A stretch of DNA of 11,305 bases from assembly GCA_913062745.1 (NCBI GenBank), contig CAJXXJ010000059.1, positions 1 through 11,305 of the forward strand, read 5' to 3'. The position numbers and the translations under genes were made by a program. The notes beneath the pieces were generated by a model. It did not search any database, was not told the DNA's origin, and saw only the letters and a program-made list of their open reading frames with translations. Of the stretch, positions 1 to 6,296 are shown in pieces. Position 1 is the stretch's first letter, and every line of letters begins with the position of its first letter. This DNA comes from an uncultured Phaeodactylibacter sp. GTDB lineage: Bacteria > Bacteroidota > Bacteroidia > Chitinophagales > Saprospiraceae.

Positions 1-98
1 GTTGACGATGGCGTATAATGAACCAACACGGCTTTTGCGTGGCCCTCGTAATCGTCTTTTAACACTATGTCACGAGTCGAAAAATCTTCAAATTCCAT
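1..98 (-). CDS. Probable alpha/beta-hydrolase, N-terminal fragment
   Basis: An open frame begins at an ATG ending at base 98 and runs off the left edge, so only 32 residues are visible. They include the stretch RDIVLKDDYEGHAKAVLVHY. From memory, this pattern (a short beta-strand, D-Y-E/D-G, then a strand of the type ATLI/AVLV) is what opens many Bacteroidota alpha/beta-hydrolases of the serine aminopeptidase S33 type, just before the HGF oxyanion segment. That segment and the nucleophile elbow lie outside the window, so the family call is tentative. A second in-frame ATG lies directly upstream (99-101) and could be used instead. It follows the HEPN-like gene in the same direction after 40 bases, so the two may be co-transcribed. 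The open frame is more certain than the function. Confidence 0.45.
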   Translation of the reverse strand, partial: MEFEDFSTRDIVLKDDYEGHAKAVLVHYTPSS

Positions 99-138
99 CA
101 TCTTTCAAGAAGGCGTAACAATCAAATTTACGACATTT

Positions 139-912
139 TTAGTCGTTGGGTAACACTTCGTATTCAAAAGTTACTCGATCATCATGCCCCAGAGGATAGG
201 CGTGATGTTTTTGCGGACCGCGAATACCTATATGGAAAACTGTTTGTGACCCAATGTGCTTTTCAGTTAATTCAATGAGCTGCACATTGTTGGTGCTCCA
301 TTTTGACGGATAAATGCGATAACTCAAATCCTGGTCTTTTGGATCTTTTCCTGTGATGACAAATTCGAGCGTATCTCCAGGGTGTAACGTGAGTCCGGTT
401 TTGATTTTTTTTGGCTTACCCGGTACCCAAATATTGCCCAGATTGTCGCGCACACTTTCAATCTTAGGGAAGCCTTTTTTGTTCCCTTCTTTCCAGCTGC
501 GGTAAACCACAATTCGGTTTCTAATAAAACCAGAGATTCCCAGGATCAAGTGCTTTTGATGAGTAAGTAGGGCTCGTTGATGACTGTCAGGATCGTAGTA
601 GCGGTAAAGAGTAGAGAGGTAAATGCTGAGTGTATCCCAATCGCCAAACGCCACTTCAAAATCACCCGTCCAGTTTTTTGAAATAATGGTTTTAAGATCA
701 ATGATATTGGTATTATTTATGAGCCTGTTTTCATCCTGGATAGAGATTTTTCGCTCATCATTTGCATCTTTTTCTTCCTCCAACAACCTGATGCGTTCAC
801 TCGATAAACCGCTGTTGTGGATCCAATCCTCACCGTGCTGTTGTTCCATAATCATAGAAACAAAATCACGCAGCGTTGATTCAGTATCCAAAAGTATTTG
901 CCTTACATCCAT
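139..912 (-). CDS. HEPN-like (Swt1-type) protein with C-terminal beta-sandwich-like domain
   Basis: A 257-residue protein with no signal peptide, so probably cytoplasmic. Residues 1-140 read as an all-helical domain. They show a GEDW segment (27-30), a charged linker rich in Glu, Asp and Arg (40-63), a KNW motif (79-81), then a helix ending in R131-N132. This order resembles Swt1-type HEPN domains, which are often RNases or RNA-binding modules in stress and defence proteins. The usual HEPN motif is Arg followed 4-6 residues later by His; here the positions after R131-N132 read R-I-V-V-Y-R, with no His, so catalysis by the classical mechanism is doubtful. Residues 150-257 look like a separate beta-rich, Ig- or cadherin-like domain (LHPGDTLEF, a DPKDQ turn, and a final strand FEYEVLP). 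The ATG at 912 is the only sensible start. The gene is divergent from the MORN-repeat gene (47-base gap). The HEPN assignment is by pattern memory only; the function is unknown. Confidence 0.6.
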   Translation of the reverse strand: MDVRQILLDTESTLRDFVSMIMEQQHGEDWIHNSGLSSERIRLLEEEKDANDERKISIQDENRLINNTNIIDLKTIISKNWTGDFEVAFGDWDTLSIYLSTLYRYYDPDSHQRALLTHQKHLILGISGFIRNRIVVYRSWKEGNKKGFPKIESVRDNLGNIWVPGKPKKIKTGLTLHPGDTLEFVITGKDPKDQDLSYRIYPSKWSTNNVQLIELTEKHIGSQTVFHIGIRGPQKHHAYPLGHDDRVTFEYEVLPND

Positions 913-959
913 GGTTCAAAGTAATGCAAAATTTGGGATGTTATTCTTAACTTTTGCCC
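913..959. promoter_or_regulatory. Short divergent intergenic region, likely holding both promoters
   Basis: Only 47 bases separate two divergent start codons, so both promoters must lie here or inside the opposite gene. On the minus strand TTACTTTG matches seven of eight positions of the Bacteroidota -7 element TAnnTTTG and sits four bases before the ATG. On the plus strand TAACTTTTG, one base longer than the consensus, lies a few bases before the ATG at 960. If real, both would give almost leaderless messages. No convincing -33 TTTG was found at normal spacing. Confidence 0.3.
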
Positions 960-1568
960 ATGAAATGGCAAATTCTTCTGTTGCTCTTGTTTTTCGGTCA
1001 GATCCATGTCACCGCACAGGACGAGTGTCTTAGTGGAAATTGTGAAAACGGCTACGGCAAATTGAAATGCGAATGCGGGTACATTTTTGAAGGACAATTC
1101 AAGGATGGCGAAAAGTTGAGCGGAAAAATGATCAAAGAAAATCTCGTTTACGAGGGCGAATTCAAAAATGACATGGCGCACGGAAAAGGTAAAATCACCT
1201 TTGCCGATAGCAGTTGGTATCGAGGCGACTTCGCTTTCAGTCAACCAGATGGAGTGGGAGAGTATCACCTCGCTAGCGGAGACGTTTACAAAGGGGAAAT
1301 GAAAGCTGGAAACTTTCACGGGGAGGGCGAAAGAACAAATGCCCAACAAACCGAGTATTACCGCGGCAAGTTTGTAGAAGACGAATTTGTAAGTGGTGTA
1401 CACTTCATACAGAATCACCTCTACGAAGCCGGATCATTTCGTGACAAAAAATTACACGGTTACGGCATCAGACAGAATTTAGCTGATTCAACCACACAAA
1501 TTGGAATCTTTAAACGCGGGAAATTCAAAGACGGAAAGGAATTTGAGTTTTTTAAATTAATAAAATAA
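960..1568 (+). CDS. Secreted MORN-repeat protein
   Basis: A 202-residue protein starting at ATG 960; a TTG six bases upstream in frame would add only two residues and break the ideal signal peptide. Residues 1-19 form a signal peptide (MKWQ, then a run of Leu and Phe) with likely cleavage between A19 and Q20, so the protein is exported. The mature part carries several MORN-type units of the form Y-x-G-x-F followed by G-x-G, for example at 41-55, 64-77, 87-100 and 110-123, with weaker copies to about 190. MORN repeats build elongated beta-hairpin sheets and commonly act as binding or scaffolding surfaces; no catalytic motif is visible. Four cysteines cluster at 23, 28, 37 and 39 just after the signal peptide, suggesting disulfides in the oxidising periplasm. 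It is convergent with the two thioredoxin-fold genes. The specific ligand or role is unknown. Confidence 0.8.
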   Translation: MKWQILLLLLFFGQIHVTAQDECLSGNCENGYGKLKCECGYIFEGQFKDGEKLSGKMIKENLVYEGEFKNDMAHGKGKITFADSSWYRGDFAFSQPDGVGEYHLASGDVYKGEMKAGNFHGEGERTNAQQTEYYRGKFVEDEFVSGVHFIQNHLYEAGSFRDKKLHGYGIRQNLADSTTQIGIFKRGKFKDGKEFEFFKLIK

Positions 1569-1605
1569 AATCTAAAGATTTAACTTCAAACGATCTTTCC
1601 ACCTT

Positions 1606-1651
1606 AAAAGAATAAGATAATCATGATTAAATCATCTTTGGTTATTCTTTT
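1606..1651. terminator. Inverted repeat between convergent genes, candidate bidirectional terminator
   Basis: AAAAGAATAA at 1606-1615 is the exact reverse complement of TTATTCTTTT at 1642-1651. The 26-base interior contains the further palindrome ATCATGAT. In either direction the 5' arm is A-rich and the 3' arm is U-rich, as in bidirectional terminators between convergent genes. The right arm lies within the last codons of the CGWC thioredoxin-fold gene, whose stop is at 1632. A second, smaller repeat (AAAGAT 1574-1579 with ATCTTT 1593-1598) follows the MORN gene. The stems are AT-only or nearly so, so thermodynamic strength is modest. Confidence 0.45.
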
Positions 1652-2186
1652 GCTGCTGAGCTTGTTGCTGGCGCTGTTGTATTTGTTGCACTACGTAGTT
1701 CTGGTAAGATCTGTGTTGATCGGTTCCAAAAAAGTAGAGCAAGCCTTTCATCGGATTTACACGCTTGTAGCCTTTGATAATGTGTAATCTGTTAAAGTTC
1801 TTGTCTAACACGACAAAAGAAGGGTAGGAGAGCTGGTTGTTGAGCAATGAAGCGGCAAACATGTGCGTACTCCGCTTCCCGTTCGGCTTTGGGTTCACGA
1901 AAGTGTACCCGTCAAAAACCACAGTATCTTTTCGTTCGGCATCGAACTTAACTGCATAGTAGTTTTCGTTCATCGCTTTGATGATCTCAGGATCTTTAAA
2001 AGTGGTTTGATCCATTTTTTTACACCATCCGCACCAATCTGTGTAGAGATCGATGAAGATTTTTTTGGGCTCTTCCTCCATCTTTTTAGAGGCTTCTTCC
2101 CAGGTTAACCAGTTTATTTGGCTCTGACCAAAACCGAAAACAGAGAAAAAGATTAGTGTTGTGAGAGAAGTAAGCGTTTTATTCAT
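1632..2186 (-). CDS. Exported thioredoxin-fold protein with CGWC active site
   Basis: A 184-residue protein. Residues 1-20 are a signal peptide, likely cut between G20 and Q21, placing it in the periplasm or anchored envelope. The thioredoxin fold follows: strand KKIFIDLYTD (41-50), the redox motif W51-C52-G53-W54-C55-K56, and a cis-Pro candidate at P122 in YPSFVV. This arrangement, with KKxxF after the motif, matches the thioredoxin-like family (Thioredoxin_7 or DUF255-like) common in Bacteroidota rather than cytosolic thioredoxin. Expected role: thiol-disulfide exchange with envelope proteins; reductase or oxidase direction cannot be told from sequence. The C-terminal tail (about 165-184) is unusually rich in Gln and probably disordered. 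It starts inside the stop codon of the upstream CGPC paralogue (TAATG overlap), so translation is probably coupled, and the two form an operon. Confidence 0.85.
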   Translation of the reverse strand: MNKTLTSLTTLIFFSVFGFGQSQINWLTWEEASKKMEEEPKKIFIDLYTDWCGWCKKMDQTTFKDPEIIKAMNENYYAVKFDAERKDTVVFDGYTFVNPKPNGKRSTHMFAASLLNNQLSYPSFVVLDKNFNRLHIIKGYKRVNPMKGLLYFFGTDQHRSYQNYVVQQIQQRQQQAQQQKNNQR

Positions 2187-2719
2187 TACAGATTAGACTC
2201 AAATGATTCTTGATAAGCTTCCCATTTTTGATCCTTGTACGCTTCGTCCACGACAAAGTGCAAAATAGGCTCTATTTGCTTTGGACGCATAAAACCCTGA
2301 ACAGGTGTAATTATGTTGAAGTTTTGATCCATATATACTACAGTAGGATAGGCAATTCTGCCATTAACACTAGCAATTGCTCTTGTTAGTTCATGAGTGC
2401 CATTTCTACCGCGTTTATTTGGATTGTAATTTGGGTTTTCAAATGTCTTTCCTAATATATTTACGGGATTTGGACCTTCAGCATTAAACTTTACAGGATA
2501 AAAGTTTTCGTTGATGTATGAAGCAATTTGGGGGTTGCTAAATGTTCGAGCTTCCATCATTTTACATGGTCCACACCATTTGGTGTAAACATCTACAATA
2601 ACTTTACGGGGCTCTTCTTTCATGGCTTTTTTGACTTCTTCAAATGACATCCAGTTTACCTGTGCCATTGAAACAGAGCTCGCTAAAACGAATAGAAGTG
2701 AAAATATTTTTGCTTTCAT
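2186..2719 (-). CDS. Exported thioredoxin-fold protein with CGPC active site
   Basis: A 177-residue protein when started at the ATG ending at 2719; an in-frame ATG at 2746 would add nine polar, charged residues before the signal peptide, so the inner start is preferred. Residues 1-19 are a signal peptide (MKAKIF, hydrophobic core, M-A before Q20). The thioredoxin fold has strand RKVIVDVYTK, the canonical redox motif W48-C49-G50-P51-C52-K53, and cis-Pro P125 in YPTVVY. It is a clear paralogue of the following gene: both share NW near the mature N-terminus, an EEP segment before the first strand, NEN-Y/F-Y and VKF. Likely role: periplasmic thiol-disulfide oxidoreductase. It is the first gene of a two-gene operon, with its TAA overlapping the next ATG by one base. 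A TAnnTTTG promoter element lies about 85 bases upstream. Confidence 0.85.
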   Translation of the reverse strand: MKAKIFSLLFVLASSVSMAQVNWMSFEEVKKAMKEEPRKVIVDVYTKWCGPCKMMEARTFSNPQIASYINENFYPVKFNAEGPNPVNILGKTFENPNYNPNKRGRNGTHELTRAIASVNGRIAYPTVVYMDQNFNIITPVQGFMRPKQIEPILHFVVDEAYKDQKWEAYQESFESNL

Positions 2720-2802
2720 GTGTTCATGTTTTGTTTTCAGGGTCATGTGGAACTCGTCATATTAATCATTCCTTGAAATGAAAATGACTCGTTTGATAAC
2801 CT

Positions 2803-2810
2803 CAAATTTA
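2803..2810 (-). promoter_or_regulatory. Candidate Bacteroidota -7 promoter element for the thioredoxin-fold operon
   Basis: Read on the minus strand this is TAAATTTG, an exact match to TAnnTTTG, the -7 element of the primary sigma factor in Bacteroidota. Upstream, a TTTA about 18 bases away is a three-of-four match to the -33 TTTG. The predicted transcript would start near 2797 and leave a leader of roughly 50-80 bases before the CGPC gene. An eight-base consensus with four fixed T's occurs often in AT-rich DNA, so this is only a candidate. Confidence 0.4.
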
Positions 2811-2842
2811 TGATTAACAACGGAGAAATAAAGGATGATTGC

Positions 2843-2875
2843 CTGTTAATACTTCTATTAACTCCAAATTAACAG
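2843..2875. repeat. Inverted repeat in the AT-rich gap next to the composition change
   Basis: CTGTTAAT (2843-2850) is the exact reverse complement of ATTAACAG (2868-2875), with a 17-base loop. ATTAAC also occurs inside the loop at 2857-2862, 11 bases before the second arm, and again near 2813, giving a small cluster of the same hexamer. On the plus strand the repeat is followed by five T's (2878-2882), which is terminator-like, but both flanking genes are on the minus strand. It could be a weak terminator after the POT gene, an operator, or chance in AT-rich DNA. Confidence 0.35.
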
Positions 2876-2880
2876 CCTTT

Positions 2881-4572
2881 TTAGTGGATACCGTTCATCC
2901 AGCGGCGCAGTATCGGTACGAGCAGCAGCAACAACAGCGCTGCCCCCAGTACTACGTATACCCCCCAGGTGAGGTAGGTGCTGGAGTAGAGCTCCAGCGT
3001 GACCATCGGGTCAACGGTTTCTCCCTCCATAACCGGGGAGGCCGTCAGCTTGCCGATGAAGGCGGCCAGCTCATGAGCAAATGAAATCGACAGGAACCAG
3101 GCGCCCATCACGAATCCGACAATTTTAGCCGGGGACAGCTTGGTCACCATCGAAAGGCCCACCGGCGACAAGCAAAGCTCGCCGGTAGTGTGCAGCAGGT
3201 ACATCAGCAGCAGGAAGATGAGCGGCACCATACCGTCGATGGCAAAGAACTGCGCACCCAGTACGATGACCCCGAAGCCGAGGCCAAGCTGGGTAAGGCC
3301 AAGCACAAATTTCATAGGCGTGCTGGGCTCTTTGCCCCGCTTGTTGAGCTTCAGCCAAATCCAGGAGAAGACCGGTGCCAGCAGTATAATGTAAAGCGGG
3401 TTGAGCGCAGCAAACTGCGAAGCCGGTATGCCCATACGGGATACGTTACGGTCTGCAAACAGCGTAAGCGATCCACCGGCCTGCTCAAACAGCGCCCAGA
3501 AAATCATATGGAAGAAAAAGAGCACAATCACCACCAGCAGGCGTTGTCCCTTGGCTTTATTGGTTTCTGCCGGAGCCTCCTCTTTATCTGTCTGCGGCTC
3601 CAGTGTTGTATCAGCGCCCTTGGTGGCATCTGCGGTAGCAGCTTCTTCCTTTTTGCCCTCCTCTACGTAAGGCGTATCCCCTTTCTTGATCAGCTGCAGG
3701 GCGTAGTAAATGATGTAGCCCAGTACGACCACGCCGATGACAAACAGCAGCGGAATCATCACTTCATTGACATTCAGCAGCAGGGCGAAGAGCGGTACAG
3801 AAGCCAGAGAGCCCAGGGTTACCAGCGGCCCGCGGCTCAGCCCCAGGAATACTGGTTTGCGGTAGTTATCAGGGTCTGGCGGTAAGCCTTTGTCCTTATA
3901 GTCCTTCATATTCACCCAGAACACGATCAGGCCGATCACCATACCGACGCCCGCCAGCCCGAAGCCGTAGTGCCAGCCGTAGGTCTGCCCCAGATACCCG
4001 CAGGTGAGCGGCGAGAGGAACGCGCCGATGTTAACGCCCATGTAGAAAATGGTGAAAGCACCATCCTTGCGCGGGTCGTTTTGGTCGTAGAAGGTCCCCA
4101 GGAAACTCGATATATTAGGTTTGAAGAAGCCGTTGCCGACGATGATCAGCGCCAGAGAGGCGAAGAAAATTGGCAGGTTGCCATGGAAGATCAGTCCTTC
4201 CAGGCCCAGGACAAAGTGGCCCAGTGCCATCAGCGCGCCTCCCAGTATAATAGCGTACCGGAAACCCAACAGCCGGTCCGCAATGAGCCCGCCAATTACC
4301 GGCGCACCGTACACCAATGCACCGTAGGCACCATAAATCCCGTAGGCCCGTTCATCCGCTTCGGCCTGCCCCATCGTTTCAAACAGCACCTTAGTCATGT
4401 AAAGGATAAGCAGCGCCCGCATGCCGTAGAAGGAGAAGCGCTCCCACAGTTCGGCAAAGAACAGCGTAAAGAGTGCTTTAGGGTGCACCTTACGCTGTGA
4501 GAAAACCACGAACGGAATCCATATCAGGACGAATATCCATCCGAAAATCATCAAACCTAATGCAAAGTCCAT
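2881..4572 (-). CDS. Proton-dependent oligopeptide transporter, POT/PTR family (downstream copy)
   Basis: A 563-residue inner-membrane protein expected to import di- and tripeptides with protons. Family landmarks are clear: E41-x-x-E44-R45-F46 in the first core helix, DRLLG (99-103), GNGFFKPNISS (146-156) with K151, the PTR2 signature FYMGVNIGAF (177-186), FWALFEQAGGS (358-368), and GELCLSPVGLS (464-474) with the conserved Glu at 465. Two features stand out. The N-terminus carries a hydrophobic helix (about 4-24) before the canonical first helix. The loop between the two six-helix bundles (about 299-342) is long, rich in Ala, Glu, Lys and Thr, and probably a cytoplasmic flexible linker. It lies downstream of a second POT gene in the same direction, but a strong hairpin separates them, so it may have its own promoter in 4573-4631. 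Substrate preference cannot be read from the sequence. Confidence 0.93.
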   Translation of the reverse strand: MDFALGLMIFGWIFVLIWIPFVVFSQRKVHPKALFTLFFAELWERFSFYGMRALLILYMTKVLFETMGQAEADERAYGIYGAYGALVYGAPVIGGLIADRLLGFRYAIILGGALMALGHFVLGLEGLIFHGNLPIFFASLALIIVGNGFFKPNISSFLGTFYDQNDPRKDGAFTIFYMGVNIGAFLSPLTCGYLGQTYGWHYGFGLAGVGMVIGLIVFWVNMKDYKDKGLPPDPDNYRKPVFLGLSRGPLVTLGSLASVPLFALLLNVNEVMIPLLFVIGVVVLGYIIYYALQLIKKGDTPYVEEGKKEEAATADATKGADTTLEPQTDKEEAPAETNKAKGQRLLVVIVLFFFHMIFWALFEQAGGSLTLFADRNVSRMGIPASQFAALNPLYIILLAPVFSWIWLKLNKRGKEPSTPMKFVLGLTQLGLGFGVIVLGAQFFAIDGMVPLIFLLLMYLLHTTGELCLSPVGLSMVTKLSPAKIVGFVMGAWFLSISFAHELAAFIGKLTASPVMEGETVDPMVTLELYSSTYLTWGVYVVLGAALLLLLLVPILRRWMNGIH

Positions 4573-4631
4573 ATGCTTATAGTTAGTTAAAAGTTATTTG
4601 GTTAATGCTCAATTCGTTTTGCTCTTCATAA

Positions 4632-4668
4632 GGAAAGGCGGGCAGTGGGTTGCGCTGTCCGCCTTTCC
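4632..4668 (-). terminator. Strong hairpin between the two POT genes, likely terminator
   Basis: GGAAAGGCGGGCAG (4632-4645) pairs with CTGTCCGCCTTTCC (4655-4668) over 14 bases with one imperfect position, around a 9-base loop. It begins about 26 bases beyond the stop codon of the upstream POT gene, the right place for a terminator of that transcript. After the stem on the minus strand come only TT and mixed bases, so a classical U-tract is lacking. It could equally be an mRNA-stabilising or attenuating structure that lowers expression of the second transporter. Confidence 0.6.
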
Positions 4669-4694
4669 GGTAAATGTTTGCGTAAAAAAATGCC

Positions 4695-6296
4695 TTAGTT
4701 TTTGGGAGGGTTGAGTACGGAGCCATCGCGGCGCGGCCCGGCATCCTCGTCATCTTCCGGCACATCGGCCACCTCGTAGCCTTCCTGCTCCTCAAAGTGG
4801 GTATCCTGCAGGTCTTCGGCCCCGTGGGTAAGCCGTTTCAGTGGCTTGAGCAGGGCAATCACCAGCAAGCCGATGATGGTACAGAAAATGGCTATGCCGG
4901 TAAATATCTGCAGCTCGCCCAGGCTCTGTGCAGCTTCGCCCAGTGCGCCGGCCACTTTGTTGCCAAGCCCGGTGGCTGCAAAGTAAAAGCCCATCATGAA
5001 AGATACGTAGCGCACCGGCGACAGTTTTGTGATAAACGACAGCGCTACCGGCGAAGCACAGAGCTCGCCCAGCGTGTGCAGCAGGTAAGCCAGTACCAGC
5101 CAGTACATCGCTGATTCGCCTTTATTTTCAAACTCCAGGGAGGCAGCAGACATAAAGAGGAAGCCCCAGCCCATGATGATCACCCCTACGGCCATCTTGA
5201 ACAGCGAAGAAGCCTCGCGCCCCTTGCGCTTCCACCACAGCCAGAACAGGCCGACCGGAGTACCGAAAAGGATGATATACAGTGGGTTCAGGGCCTGGAA
5301 CCACGGTGCCGGCACGGTGAAATTGCCCAATGCGCGGTTGGTCTTTTGCTCGGCGTACAGGTTCATCAGGCCACCGGCTTGCTCAAAAGCGCCCCAGAAG
5401 GTGATGATAATCAAAAAGGACAAAAAGGTGACCATCAGGCGGTCTTTCTCCACCCGGTTGGAATCCTGGTAAAAAATGATGCTGATGCCGACCGCAAAGG
5501 CCAGGAATATAGCGAGCAGGCCGTAGCCCACCACGCCGGTGAAGATGAGGTAGGCGCCGATTGCGGAGATAACCGCCAGGGCCAGCAACGGATTGCGCCG
5601 CCTGAACAGCTCACCGAATACATTCTCTTCCCCGGCTGACTCTTCCTTAGTCGGCGCTTCGCCCACACCCTTCAGGTACTTCTGGCCGCTCATGTAGACG
5701 ATCTGCCCCAGGAACATGCCAATGCCTGCCAGGCCGAAGCCGTAGTGCCAGCCGTATTCGACGCCTACCCAGCCTACGATGAGTGAAGCCAGAAAGGCAC
5801 CGACGTTGATGCCGATGTAGAAAATGGTGAAGCCTACGTCGCGCCGGTCATCGCCGGGGCGGTATAGCCCGCCTACCATAGAAGAGATATTAGGCTTCAG
5901 GCAGCCCACGCCGGCGATAATCAGCCCCAGGCCCGTAAAGAAGGCCCACTGGGCTTCGATAGCCAGAATGCCGTGCCCTGCACAAAGCAGCAAGCCGCCA
6001 AGCATGACGCTCCGGCGCTGCCCCAGCAAGCGGTCTGCCAGCAAGCCGCCCGGAATAGAGGCTACGTATACGAGCATGGTGTACCAGCCGTACAGCTCCA
6101 GGGCGCTGCTTTCCGACCAGCCGAAGCCCGGGTTGTCGCTGGTGGTCTGTTCTACGAGGAAAAGCACCAGTATGCCACGCATACCGTAGTAGGAAAAACG
6201 CTCCCACAGTTCTGTGAAGAAGAGTATAAATAAACCTACCGGATGCCCCAGCAGTGTTGGTTGTTTGTCGTAGTCGAAGCTCGTCCCTCTCGCCAT
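4695..6296 (-). CDS. Proton-dependent oligopeptide transporter, POT/PTR family (upstream copy)
   Basis: A 533-residue inner-membrane protein of the same family as its neighbour. It shows E29-x-x-E32-R33-F34 with YYG, DRLLGQRR (88-95), GCLKPNISS (131-139) with K134, the PTR2 signature FYIGINVGAF (159-168), FWGAFEQAGG (300-309) and GELCASPVALS (410-420). The bundle-connecting loop is short here (about 206-232), unlike the long linker of the other copy. The C-terminal tail after the last helix (about 488-520) is strongly acidic, with Glu and Asp runs, and is predicted cytoplasmic. The start at 6296 gives the normal short N-terminus before the first helix (FILFFTELWERFSYYG). The two copies differ in linker, termini and overall residues, so this is an old duplication or paired orthologous groups rather than a recent tandem copy. 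It is divergent from ruvA across a 333-base gap. Confidence 0.94.
   Translation of the reverse strand: MARGTSFDYDKQPTLLGHPVGLFILFFTELWERFSYYGMRGILVLFLVEQTTSDNPGFGWSESSALELYGWYTMLVYVASIPGGLLADRLLGQRRSVMLGGLLLCAGHGILAIEAQWAFFTGLGLIIAGVGCLKPNISSMVGGLYRPGDDRRDVGFTIFYIGINVGAFLASLIVGWVGVEYGWHYGFGLAGIGMFLGQIVYMSGQKYLKGVGEAPTKEESAGEENVFGELFRRRNPLLALAVISAIGAYLIFTGVVGYGLLAIFLAFAVGISIIFYQDSNRVEKDRLMVTFLSFLIIITFWGAFEQAGGLMNLYAEQKTNRALGNFTVPAPWFQALNPLYIILFGTPVGLFWLWWKRKGREASSLFKMAVGVIIMGWGFLFMSAASLEFENKGESAMYWLVLAYLLHTLGELCASPVALSFITKLSPVRYVSFMMGFYFAATGLGNKVAGALGEAAQSLGELQIFTGIAIFCTIIGLLVIALLKPLKRLTHGAEDLQDTHFEEQEGYEVADVPEDDEDAGPRRDGSVLNPPKN

Noticed and set aside
139..912. Calling the HEPN-like protein an active toxin RNase
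   Set aside because: The His of the Arg-x4-6-His motif is not visible, and there is no adjacent antitoxin-like gene; only a HEPN-like fold is claimed.
2186..2746. Starting the CGPC thioredoxin-fold protein at 2746
   Set aside because: It would place nine polar, charged residues before an otherwise complete signal peptide; the ATG ending at 2719 is more plausible, though not proven.
3190..3885. A 231-codon plus-strand open frame inside the downstream POT gene, and similar frames at 3970-4500 and 5346-5639
   Set aside because: They lie wholly opposite a well-conserved transporter and read as Gln/His/Arg-rich shadow sequence.
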